Below, piece by piece: positions 7,807-15,824 of a DNA stretch of 37,684 nt; the first letter of the stretch is position 1; each line of letters begins with the position of its first letter. The position numbers and the translations under genes are program-made. Source of the DNA: Kiritimatiellia bacterium (GTDB lineage: Bacteria; Verrucomicrobiota; Kiritimatiellia; RFP12; UBA1067); contig JAFXTB010000026.1 in NCBI GenBank assembly GCA_017525225.1, forward strand, positions 1-37,684. Reading direction: 5' to 3'. The notes under the pieces are model-generated. The model made no database searches. It saw nothing but the letters and a program-made list of their open reading frames with translations, and was not told the origin of the DNA.

Positions 7807-9105
7807 ATGATGAGAATGCGGTACGGAGGCGTACTGTCGGCTTTGGCGTGCGGCGTGTATACTTGCATGGCGTTGCCGCAGGTTGATGTGATCGACCTGG
7901 AGCAGGACAACAAGCGGGCGATACGCGTGAGATACGAGATAGGCGACGACCCTGTTGTGGTAACGGTCGACTTTCTCACCAACGGCGTGTCGATCGGCGA
8001 GAAGAACTTTCGCGGAGTCTCGGGCGATGTCAACCGCATCGTCAGCGGCGCAGGCGAGCATGTGATACTGTGGAAGAAGCCCCACCGGGAATGGACCGAC
8101 CATGTCATCAACGACGCATCCTTCTCCGCAGCGGTAACGGTGTGGGCGACAAATGCGCCGCCGCCGTACCTGGCGGTCGACCTCACGGGCGTTGAAGCCC
8201 CCTGCTACTACGTGTCGACAAACGCCCTGCCGTATCCAATCGAATCGTCCGTCTGGCGCACGACCAAGCTGCTGATGCGCAGGATGTTCGTAAAGGGCGA
8301 GACGTTCCTGCTGGGCTCGACATACGACGAGCGCGCGGCGACAATCCCGAAAGTAAGCGACAGATCTGGACCCGAATTGCGCGAAACGCCGAATCGCGTA
8401 ACATTCTCTGACGATTTCTACATAGGAGTGTTCGAATTCACGCAGGGGCAGTACAAGACGCTGTACGGTTCCTACAACGGGACAAGCAGATGCAGGAACA
8501 AGTCCAATCCCGACGTCTATCCACTGACAGGACAAAAATACAACAATGTTCGCGGTTCCTACGCCGACGGAGTGATTTGGCCGCAGACGGGACGCGGAAC
8601 CGTCGGCGGGTACATTGCGAAGCTCAGGGAGGTTACGCATATCGGGTTCGATCTCCCGACGGAATGGCAGTGGGAGGTCGCCTGCAAGGCCGGTGTGCAA
8701 GGGCCGCTCTATTCCGGCGAGGAATTTTCGTTCGAGGCGGTCTACAGGCTGGCCTGGATATACGGCAACAGCGCCATAGGCGACGCCAGGGATCCCCATC
8801 CGGTCGGCGAGAAGGCACCCAACTCATGGGGACTCTACGATATGATCGGCAATGCGACGGAGTGCATGGTGAACGTCTACAGCAGATCGCAGGGGATCGG
8901 ACCGTTCGTGGATCCAGTAGGGCCGGACGGGGCATCCGATTCAACACATGCCCGTCGCGGCGGACGTTTCAATCTGGATGGGGAGTCTAACGGGGCGTTG
9001 TTCTACAACAGGCCGACTTCGCGTTCATTGGAAGGTGCAGGTCCTGAAGCGACATCGTCCGAGGACGGTTTCCGCGTGATATGCCCGGCGGGGTTGTACT
9101 GGTGA
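7807..9105 (+). CDS. Secreted SUMF1/FGE-like protein, paralogue 1
   Basis: 432 residues. The start is chosen at the ATG 8 bp after AAAAGGAG; the frame is open a little further upstream. The signal peptide MMRMRYGGVLSALACGVYTC is followed by a ~150-residue beta-rich domain shared with the next two genes (pattern RVRYEIGDDPVVVTVDFLTNG). Then comes a formylglycine-generating-enzyme-type C-lectin-like fold (FEFTQGQYKTLYG, FDLPTEWQWEVACKAG, NSWGLYDMIGNATECM, DGFRVICP). The region that carries the two redox cysteines in real FGE reads RRGGRFNLDGES and has none, so sulfatase activation is unlikely; a binding or structural role is an inference. First gene of a four-gene rightward set. Confidence 0.82.
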   Translation: MMRMRYGGVLSALACGVYTCMALPQVDVIDLEQDNKRAIRVRYEIGDDPVVVTVDFLTNGVSIGEKNFRGVSGDVNRIVSGAGEHVILWKKPHREWTDHVINDASFSAAVTVWATNAPPPYLAVDLTGVEAPCYYVSTNALPYPIESSVWRTTKLLMRRMFVKGETFLLGSTYDERAATIPKVSDRSGPELRETPNRVTFSDDFYIGVFEFTQGQYKTLYGSYNGTSRCRNKSNPDVYPLTGQKYNNVRGSYADGVIWPQTGRGTVGGYIAKLREVTHIGFDLPTEWQWEVACKAGVQGPLYSGEEFSFEAVYRLAWIYGNSAIGDARDPHPVGEKAPNSWGLYDMIGNATECMVNVYSRSQGIGPFVDPVGPDGASDSTHARRGGRFNLDGESNGALFYNRPTSRSLEGAGPEATSSEDGFRVICPAGLYW

Positions 9106-9122
9106 CGAGGAGGATTTTCGGC

Positions 9123-10397
9123 ATGAAGAATCTACTGGCATTTGCAGGCATCGTCGCAATGGCGGCGGCGACATTCGGCGACGATCCGCAGGTCGGGGCG
9201 CCCCGCCTGATTTCAACCACGGCCTCCGGAGTGTACACGTTCGGCTATACGCTTACCGGCGCGCCGGGGATCGTGACGTTCGACGTGACGACTAACGGCG
9301 TTTCGATAGGACCGCAGTCCTGCGTGGCGGGAACGATCAACGAGCTGCTGCAGCCCGGCGAGACGGAACACGTCTTTACGTGGCGTGCTGGCGGCAACAT
9401 GACGGCGGACGTTCTTGCGGCGGCGGAGTTCCGTCTCGTGGCATGGCCGACAAATTCGCCGCCGGACTATCTTGTGATAGACATAGGCGCGAAGACCGAG
9501 CCGAACCGCTACTACGTTTCAGCCGGGCATCTGCCCAACGGAGGCCTCGCCAACCGCATCTATGCGACGGACTTTCTCGTAATGCGCAAGATTCCTGCGG
9601 CTGGCGTGACGTGGTACATGGGGTCTGATTCGACGACCGACCCCCAGCGTTCCTCCAACGAAAACCGCCACAGGGTAACGCTCACCTCCGACTACTGGTT
9701 CTCGATATATCCCGTAACGAAACGCCAGTACTACAATATGGGCGGAGACTCGTCCTTGAATGGCATGCGCATAAAGCTCGATAACGAAGACCATCCCATC
9801 TCGGGTTTCACGCAGAGTTCGTCTTCATCGCTGAAGAACACTCTGCGGGGGAGTCCGTCCGATGGCATCAACTGGCCGGTAACGGGGACCAACGTTCTCG
9901 CGACGAGCGTCATAGGACGTTTCCGGACGGCGACGGGGATTCTTTTCGATCTGCCCACGGAGGCGCAGTGGGAATATGCCTGCAGGGCGGGCACCGGCAC
10001 GGCAATGTACGACGGCAGCACCACTGTGACAAGCGAAAACGCCGATCTGATGGCCACCTACGGCGTCAACTCCTATTCACCCGATTATCTTGTCAATGGC
10101 AATCCGGCGAATGCAGCCACGCCGGTAGGGATCAGGATGCCAAACGCCTGGGGAATATATGACTTGTACGGCCAGGTGTGGGAATCATGCCTCGACTGGT
10201 ATCAGGCAACGCTTACGGAGGAGACCGACCCCAAGGGACCTTCCGTGGAGAATCCGGTGGCTGGTACCCACGGTCGTGTGCGCAAGGGAGGGTGTTTCCT
10301 GTCCGGCCTGACGGTTCTGCGCAGCGCGTACCGCGATCGTAACGGCAGCGGATCGGATTTCGGAGTAAGGATTGTGTGTCCCATCGGGCTCAAGTGA
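9123..10397 (+). CDS. Secreted SUMF1/FGE-like protein, paralogue 2
   Basis: 424 residues beginning MKNLLAFAGIVAMAAATFG, a signal peptide, after the SD GAGGAGG; it starts 17 bp after the previous stop. It has the same two-part architecture as its neighbours: an N-terminal domain (YTLTGAPGIVTFDVTTNG) and a SUMF1 domain (WEYACRAGTGTAMYDG, NAWGIYDLYGQVWESC). In the catalytic-cysteine segment it has RKGGCFLSGLTVLRSAY, which lacks the spaced Cys pair of active FGE, so it is probably a non-catalytic member. It likely arose by tandem duplication and is translated from the same transcript. Confidence 0.82.
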   Translation: MKNLLAFAGIVAMAAATFGDDPQVGAPRLISTTASGVYTFGYTLTGAPGIVTFDVTTNGVSIGPQSCVAGTINELLQPGETEHVFTWRAGGNMTADVLAAAEFRLVAWPTNSPPDYLVIDIGAKTEPNRYYVSAGHLPNGGLANRIYATDFLVMRKIPAAGVTWYMGSDSTTDPQRSSNENRHRVTLTSDYWFSIYPVTKRQYYNMGGDSSLNGMRIKLDNEDHPISGFTQSSSSSLKNTLRGSPSDGINWPVTGTNVLATSVIGRFRTATGILFDLPTEAQWEYACRAGTGTAMYDGSTTVTSENADLMATYGVNSYSPDYLVNGNPANAATPVGIRMPNAWGIYDLYGQVWESCLDWYQATLTEETDPKGPSVENPVAGTHGRVRKGGCFLSGLTVLRSAYRDRNGSGSDFGVRIVCPIGLK

Positions 10398-10418
10398 CCG
10401 GGAAAGGAGCTACGGCAA

Positions 10419-11735
10419 ATGAAGAACTTTTTCCTTCTTTTTTCAGCGGCGGTTGTTTCGGCGGGGCTTGCGGTGCCCACTGTCGACAATGTCGAGATAG
10501 CGCAGGACGCCAATCGCGTCGTAAGGATATCCTACGATCTCCACGACGGTCCGGCGATAGTGACATTCGACGTCACCACCAACGGAGTCTCTCCGGCAGG
10601 CGGTGCGTTCGACCGTTCCTGGGGTGACGTCAACAAGCTTGTCACAAACGAAACAGGACGCTTCACCATCAGATGGCTGCCGCCGGAAGGATCCTTTGAC
10701 GATGTGATAGCGGCCGGCGACATCGCCGCCGAGGTGCGCGCCTGGTCGCCGGATTCGCCGCCGGATTATGCCGTCTTCGACATGGAATGTGCAAGCAACG
10801 TGTACTGGTATTCGTCTGTGGAACGTCTGCCGGGTGGAATCGGCAGCGCCAGATACCGCAAGGAGATGCTTGCGATGCGCAGGATCCACGCCGCAGGCGT
10901 CCGCTGGCGGATGGGTTCGCCCACATGGCAGCCGGGTGAAAGAGTGGCCACCAACGAGACGCCCCGCTGGGTGACGCTCTCGGAAGACTACTATGTGTCG
11001 GTGTTCGAACTGACGCAAGGGCAGTACGTACGCCTGTGGGGCAGTACTTCGTCAGGCTGGACCATCGAAGGAATAAAAAGCGGCAGCAGCCTCGGGGCCT
11101 GCAACACGAATTTCTGTTCTGACGCGGATCTGTTCCCTCTCTCGGCCGTACCGCGGACGGAATTGAGAGGATCTGCGGCCCAGGGCTTCGCCTGGCCGGG
11201 CAACGGGCACGATGTATCTTCCGATGTGTTCCTGGGCAGGCTGCGCATGAGAACGGGATTCGAATTCGACATGCCCACCCACGCGCAGTGGGAGTACGCC
11301 TGCAGGGCCGGACAGGGCGCGGGAATATACAACGGACGCGAGCTGCACACGACTTCAGGCATCGCAGCCGACGGTTCGCTGACCAATATCGCCTGGTATG
11401 CAGGCAATCTCCTTTCAGGGTTGTATAAGAAAGCCCCGGTAGGCATGCTGGATCCCAATGACTGGGGCCTGTACGACATGCTGGGCAACGTGTGGGAGTA
11501 CGTTCTCGACCGTCAGGACGGTCCGCGTTCCGGCACGGAAGTGACCGACCCTACGGGACCAGCAACCGGAAGCGTATACATACAGGTAGGAAGTGCCTAT
11601 TATCAAGGCAACGGCTTGTTACGCTGCGCATATTACCGTTCCATTGCCGAGAATTCATCTGGTACCGACTATGAATACCGCCTGTGCTGCCCGGTGAACA
11701 GGACGTGGAAGACGCCCGTTACGGTGGTCGAGTGA
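10419..11735 (+). CDS. Secreted SUMF1/FGE-like protein, paralogue 3
   Basis: 438 residues with signal peptide MKNFFLLFSAAVVSAGLA, SD AAAGGAG, 21 bp behind paralogue 2. The N-terminal domain (VVRISYDLHDGPAIVTFD) and the SUMF1 domain (FELTQGQYVRLWGS, FDMPTHAQWEYACRAG, DWGLYDMLGNVWEY) follow the same order. The active-site segment reads QVGSAYYQGNGLLRCAY, again without the FGE cysteine pair. The three paralogues are alike in layout but clearly diverged in sequence, so the triplication is not recent. Confidence 0.82.
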   Translation: MKNFFLLFSAAVVSAGLAVPTVDNVEIAQDANRVVRISYDLHDGPAIVTFDVTTNGVSPAGGAFDRSWGDVNKLVTNETGRFTIRWLPPEGSFDDVIAAGDIAAEVRAWSPDSPPDYAVFDMECASNVYWYSSVERLPGGIGSARYRKEMLAMRRIHAAGVRWRMGSPTWQPGERVATNETPRWVTLSEDYYVSVFELTQGQYVRLWGSTSSGWTIEGIKSGSSLGACNTNFCSDADLFPLSAVPRTELRGSAAQGFAWPGNGHDVSSDVFLGRLRMRTGFEFDMPTHAQWEYACRAGQGAGIYNGRELHTTSGIAADGSLTNIAWYAGNLLSGLYKKAPVGMLDPNDWGLYDMLGNVWEYVLDRQDGPRSGTEVTDPTGPATGSVYIQVGSAYYQGNGLLRCAYYRSIAENSSGTDYEYRLCCPVNRTWKTPVTVVE

Positions 11736-11760
11736 ACGCAGAGAAGAAAGGATTGTTGAC

Positions 11761-12075
11761 ATGAAGAAGGTATTTTCTACGGTTCTCGCGGCGGTGTCGC
11801 TCGCATGCCTTGCCGGCACCATAACGTACGACGAACTTGCGCCGTCGCGTCCGGCGGGCAACACCGACGATTACTGGACCACTTCATCGCGCCCGGTGCT
11901 GACGCTTAACTCGTCGGCCATTTCGGCGGCTTCGTCCGGAAGGCTCTCGGATTCCGTCTCCGCCCCGTCCACGAACGCCCTTGCGAAACTCGATGTGCGC
12001 ACCACGGCTGTTGACGAATCGCCCGGCAGGAACGTGACATCCGCTCCCTTCGGGACATTTTTGATCATAAGGTGA
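11761..12075 (+). CDS. Small exported protein of unknown function
   Basis: 104 residues: signal peptide MKKVFSTVLAAVSLACLAG, then a Ser/Thr/Ala-rich mature part with no cysteine outside the leader and no recognised domain. AAAGGA lies upstream at normal spacing. It follows the SUMF1 genes by 25 bp, so it belongs to the same transcript. It ends in GTFLIIR, while the facing LamG protein ends in GSVFIVR; a shared C-terminal tag is possible but the match is short. Confidence 0.65.
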   Translation: MKKVFSTVLAAVSLACLAGTITYDELAPSRPAGNTDDYWTTSSRPVLTLNSSAISAASSGRLSDSVSAPSTNALAKLDVRTTAVDESPGRNVTSAPFGTFLIIR

Positions 12076-12093
12076 CATCCAGCGTAAGAGGAT

Positions 12094-12110
12094 GGTAGGC
12101 GTTGCCTACC
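12094..12110. terminator. Hairpin between convergent genes
   Basis: A perfect 7-bp stem GGTAGGC / GCCTACC with a GTT loop lies between the end of the rightward SUMF1 set and the end of the leftward LamG gene. There is no T-tract on either side, so classic intrinsic termination is doubtful. Its ends (GGTAGG/CCTACC) match the dispersed palindromes. The remaining sequence 12111-12197 shows nothing recognisable. Confidence 0.4.
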
Positions 12111-12197
12111 CCTACACACCTATAGCAGAATCATCATCTGCCGCCGCACATCTGGAAGACAAGCGAGCCGCCGCGCATGATGTCGGCATGGCGTTCC

Positions 12198-15100
12198 CTA
12201 GCGGACGATGAAGACGCTGCCCGGAGGACGGCGATAGAGAAGCGACTGCGCATCCAGCACGCCGCGCGAAATACGCCACATGTCCAGCTCGCCGATGAAG
12301 GAGACCGTACCCTTCTCGCCCGATGCCGCGCCCAGACGTATCACGTCGTCGCCCAGGCCAGCCCTCTGCGGACGCCAGATGTTCGTCACCGAACCCGCCG
12401 CCACGCCGTCGATCATAAGCGTCCACACGCCCGTCGGCTTCGCGCTCGGATCGTGGCTCAGCGCAAGATGGTGCCATTCGCCGTCGAACGCGGCGGCACC
12501 CGCATCGAACATGCCGTCCACATACACCGTGCCGGGATACTTGAGGCGCCCAAGCAGACGGAAGCGCGCGGGCGATTCGGTGGAGTCGATCATGAGCCGC
12601 CAGCCGCCGAGCGTGGCCGTGTCGTGGTTGCCCACGAGCGTCTCGCGGACCGCCCCCGCCGCGTTCGCCCACTTGTACCAGCCTTCCACCGTGAACGGCC
12701 CGTCGAGGAATTCCGCGCCGTAGGAGAGATCTGCGCCCAGCCTGCCGCCGGAACCAAGCGACACCGCGCCGGAGTTCGCCGTCAGGCTGCCCGTTGCGCC
12801 GGGCGTCGTATCAGGGTTCGGAACGCGCCCGCGTGCGCCACGCTCCAGTCCCGAAATGCCGATCATGTTGTAGTCGGCCATGTACCCGCCCAGATACGCC
12901 GAGAGGTTGAACGCCCCCGATGCGTAGTCGAGCGGCCAGTACGCGCAGGTGGAAGCCGCAGGCGCAACGCGATCGCAAAGAAACTCGCCAGGCTGCAATG
13001 CCGACTTCGAAAAACGCATGCCCGCAATACGGCCACGAAACGGATTCGACGAATTGGGCCTACCGCCAAACATGACACACTTGATAGACGGATACCTGTC
13101 AAAATCATCAGTGACGGTCGAGACCTTTACACCATTCGTATATAGGGTGTATGTACATGTATCATTGTCGTTGGTGAATGAAAATGCGACATGCGTCCAG
13201 ACGTTCAAGGGCAGATAGATCGGATTGCCGCTTGAATCATGAAACTCAGTGTCAGCTTTTGTCTTTATTATTGGGCTGTAGAATACAAACCCCTTCGTGC
13301 TCTGCCCCGATGTTCGATAGGTGAAATTCAACCCGCTGTTAGGGTTTACGCTAAGAGATGAATGAGTATTGCCTGAGGAGAAGAAGATGATCCCCCAATG
13401 GCTGGCTTCTGTTGTTAGTTTAACCCAGGACTCGAATGTCCAACCGTTCAACGAGAACAGATCGCACACATTGGCATCTGAAGTGAAAAGATAGGGGTAG
13501 TCCCCCGCCGAACCTCCATAGAATGAGACCGACCCGTTGTTTGCAGGCAGCCCCACCTGCGGCGGCGTGTCATCGACGGCCTCTGCAAGATACTTGTTAT
13601 CACGCGGGTTCTCGAACGTGTAGTTCCCCGTAAGATCGGTGCCATCGATGTACACGCCTCGCTGCGCATCCATCGGCCAGTAGGCGAGGACGTCAGTGGC
13701 ATCGCGCGCACCGTTCGTGGCGCACAGGAACTGATCTGGCTCAAGCGCCGCCCGGCATACGCGCCAGTGGTCAAACTTGCCGGTGCCATTCTGGGCACTC
13801 TGTGACTTTGCCGACGCGCCCAGGCAGAAGTACGACTCATAGGTCAACCCCGAAGGGACATCCTGCGTATGGGTGCATGTCCCCGACAGATTGCCATCGA
13901 CATAGAATTTCCAAAGACCTCTACCACCTTCGCCGCCATCGCAGTCATAGACGAGGGCGAGATGCCGCCACACATGCTCCGTGTTAAGGAAAGAACCGAA
14001 ATTCGGAGCCGAAGACCCATGGATGTAGGTGGCGTTGTTCAGCTGTGAATGCATGGAGAAGTACACCTTGTCATTCAAGGGGTTGTAGTACTTCTCGAGG
14101 AGCCACCCCGGTCCTCCTGCCTTTGAACCTGCAATGATAGTCCACGTATTGTATTTCTTCGATGGATCGCGCACCTCGAACTTGTACCAGCCCTCGACCG
14201 TGAAATCGTTCGTAAGCGTGAGCTGCTTGCCGAGCTCCTTGATCGCCATACACATGTTGTCGATACGGATCGGACTCATCAGGCAGCCCTTGTTGTCGGT
14301 GGATGACTTGATGGAGGTCGCGGTGTTCGGCACATTCCCCGTGAACGCCTGATCGGGATCGACAACGAAAGGTCTCGTCAACGCATCCGCTCCAGCCTCC
14401 GTACCGGCGTCAAGCCGTCCGCCGCCGATGAATGGATAACCTTCCAGCGGCGAGCCGTCGATGGTGCCGTCGGCGTTGCGTCCAAGCGGCCAGTACACGA
14501 GCGTTGGATCGTCCTTCGAAAGCACCACCGGCCCCGTGCCCGAGGCGCATAGGAAATCCTCCGGCTCCAGCACCGTGTCGGAAAGGCGGCAGTAGTCGAG
14601 ATAGGTGCTGACTCCCGAACTCGCCAGACGCGTTCCGAGATGGAGGGTATTATCGGTTGACGATGTGGTTTCATCTCCATTCCAGGCGTCGCCCACGTAC
14701 GAGCCCTTCAGCTCGCCATCCCAGTAGAACTTCCATTCCATCTTTCCTTGAGGGGAGTTGGGCGTATGCGAAAGCGCGAAGTGGTGCCAGGCGTTCGTAA
14801 GAGCAACAAGGTCCGCCCCCTTCGGCTTCCAAAGGACGTATTCGCCGATCGCCGGACGATTGGCCCAGAGCTGGAAGGATATCCATTCAGTGTCTTCAGG
14901 ATTGGTTGTAGACGTGTATCCGCCGTTGTTGTTGCGAAGCGTGAAGAGGAAGCGGTTGTCGTTTCCGCCGCTGCCGAACGCGTTGGCGATGCAGGTTAGA
15001 TAGTTTTTCGGGAACCCATTAAACTTGATCCACCCCTCAAGCGTGAATTCCTGCGTCGGCTTCAGGTATCTGCCGGCGATCGTGTCGTTCTGGAGGAACC

Positions 15101-15416
15101 ACGTCACGGCGCGCGTTGTGCCCATCGACGTGTGGTTCGTCGGTGAGAAGCGCATGTTGGCCGTCGTATCCGGATTCGGCGGCAGGTTCCAGCCGGGGCC
15201 GTCGATGACGGCATCGCCATGCCATACCGCGTTCGAGACAACAAAATCGTTTGCGGAATCAATCGCGCACTTGCCACCGTTGCCGCCATTGGCACCGGCG
15301 GCGTGGTCGTATTCAAGCGGCCACAGGGCGACGGTCCGCGCTTCAAGCGCCGCACCCGCCAGCACGCACACGCAGGCAGACATCCACCGCAAGGCATTCG
15401 ATCTTGTCATTTCCAT
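12198..15416 (-). CDS. Large secreted protein with four LamG-like modules
   Basis: 1,072 residues starting at the ATG 6 bp after GGAG, with the signal peptide MEMTRSNALRWMSACVCVLAG. Four concanavalin-A/LamG-type modules of about 250-280 residues each open with a WPL/WPM segment (ALWPLEYD, VYWPLGRN, AYWPMDAQ, AYWPLDYA). Each contains FTLEGW/FTVEGWYKF and WRHLAL/WHHFALSH strands, and the first three close with a (L/F)EP..FLC segment. Such modules bind glycans or proteins, and no catalytic motif is seen. It faces the SUMF1 genes convergently and has its own promoter. Protein sequences of the modules differ, so the expansion is old. The C terminus is GSVFIVR. Confidence 0.85.
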   Translation of the reverse strand: MEMTRSNALRWMSACVCVLAGAALEARTVALWPLEYDHAAGANGGNGGKCAIDSANDFVVSNAVWHGDAVIDGPGWNLPPNPDTTANMRFSPTNHTSMGTTRAVTWFLQNDTIAGRYLKPTQEFTLEGWIKFNGFPKNYLTCIANAFGSGGNDNRFLFTLRNNNGGYTSTTNPEDTEWISFQLWANRPAIGEYVLWKPKGADLVALTNAWHHFALSHTPNSPQGKMEWKFYWDGELKGSYVGDAWNGDETTSSTDNTLHLGTRLASSGVSTYLDYCRLSDTVLEPEDFLCASGTGPVVLSKDDPTLVYWPLGRNADGTIDGSPLEGYPFIGGGRLDAGTEAGADALTRPFVVDPDQAFTGNVPNTATSIKSSTDNKGCLMSPIRIDNMCMAIKELGKQLTLTNDFTVEGWYKFEVRDPSKKYNTWTIIAGSKAGGPGWLLEKYYNPLNDKVYFSMHSQLNNATYIHGSSAPNFGSFLNTEHVWRHLALVYDCDGGEGGRGLWKFYVDGNLSGTCTHTQDVPSGLTYESYFCLGASAKSQSAQNGTGKFDHWRVCRAALEPDQFLCATNGARDATDVLAYWPMDAQRGVYIDGTDLTGNYTFENPRDNKYLAEAVDDTPPQVGLPANNGSVSFYGGSAGDYPYLFTSDANVCDLFSLNGWTFESWVKLTTEASHWGIIFFSSGNTHSSLSVNPNSGLNFTYRTSGQSTKGFVFYSPIIKTKADTEFHDSSGNPIYLPLNVWTHVAFSFTNDNDTCTYTLYTNGVKVSTVTDDFDRYPSIKCVMFGGRPNSSNPFRGRIAGMRFSKSALQPGEFLCDRVAPAASTCAYWPLDYASGAFNLSAYLGGYMADYNMIGISGLERGARGRVPNPDTTPGATGSLTANSGAVSLGSGGRLGADLSYGAEFLDGPFTVEGWYKWANAAGAVRETLVGNHDTATLGGWRLMIDSTESPARFRLLGRLKYPGTVYVDGMFDAGAAAFDGEWHHLALSHDPSAKPTGVWTLMIDGVAAGSVTNIWRPQRAGLGDDVIRLGAASGEKGTVSFIGELDMWRISRGVLDAQSLLYRRPPGSVFIVR

Positions 15417-15459
15417 GTTCTTCTCCAGTAGAAATCCGGTGAGAAATTCAAACATGGAT

Positions 15460-15489
15460 ATTGTACCCTACCCAGTGCGTTTCTGTCAA
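15460..15489 (-). promoter_or_regulatory. Sigma-70 promoter of the LamG gene
   Basis: On the minus strand TTGACA (plus 15484-15489) and TACAAT (plus 15460-15465) are 18 bp apart. Transcription would start about 35 bp before the chosen ATG, leaving room for the GGAG SD. This argues against the in-frame ATG at 15455, which lies only 4 bp after the -10. Confidence 0.65.
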
Positions 15490-15495
15490 TGCGAA

Positions 15496-15598
15496 ACTAG
15501 TCGCTAGTCGCTAGTCGTTAGTCGTTAGTCGTTAGTGGCTAGTGGTTAGTGGTTAGTGGTTAGTCGCTAGTGGTTAGTCGTTAGTCGCTAGTCGCTAA
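15496..15598. repeat. Heptanucleotide tandem repeat tract 2
   Basis: About 15 units of the same heptamer family as 7552-7717, here with more GTTAGTC and GCTAGTC variants. It lies upstream of the LamG promoter, in the 15456-15802 intergenic region, which holds no gene: it is filled with this tract, two palindromes and two 9-bp tracts. Confidence 0.9.
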
Positions 15599-15622
15599 TG
15601 TACATTCAACGTCGCGCAGCGT

Positions 15623-15648
15623 GGTAGGGCCGCCTCGCCGAGGCGGCC
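15623..15648 (+). repeat. GGTAGGG-bounded palindrome, divergent copy
   Basis: GGTAGG runs into a 9-bp inverted repeat, GGCCGCCTC / GAGGCGGCC around GCC. The stem sequence differs from the copies at 184 and 15690, but the layout is the same: GGTAGGG followed by a GC-rich hairpin with a 3-nt loop. It points opposite to the copy at 15690, so the two form an inverted pair about 40 bp apart. Confidence 0.7.
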
Positions 15649-15689
15649 GCAGACGCAAATGATTCGCAATGCGATTCAACGTTGATGGC

Positions 15690-15716
15690 GGCCCGCTCGG
15701 CGAGCGGGCCCTACCA
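15690..15716 (-). repeat. GGTAGGG-bounded palindrome, copy 2
   Basis: The 21-bp hairpin sequence is identical to 184-204 and is followed by CTACCA and the 9-bp tract, exactly as at the left end of the window. The composite (palindrome plus tract) is therefore duplicated at two leftward gene ends about 15.5 kb apart. Confidence 0.8.
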
Positions 15717-15824
15717 CCCCTCACAACCTTCACAACCTTCACAACCTTCTCAACCTTCGCCACTATAGCCCCATATCCAGTAACTCGCAAACCCTTGAAC
15801 CCTCACAACCCTCTCAACCTCTCA
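15715..15824 (-). repeat. 9-bp tandem repeat tracts overlapping the GH97 gene end
   Basis: 15715-15759 holds about five units of the (GAAGGTTGT) repeat and 15801-15824 a shorter degenerate block. The second block encodes the last six residues (ERLRGL) and the TGA stop of the GH97 gene. Confidence 0.8.

Noticed and set aside
7807-11735. Active formylglycine-generating enzymes activating sulfatases
   Set aside because: None of the three has the catalytic cysteine pair and no sulfatase gene is in the window.
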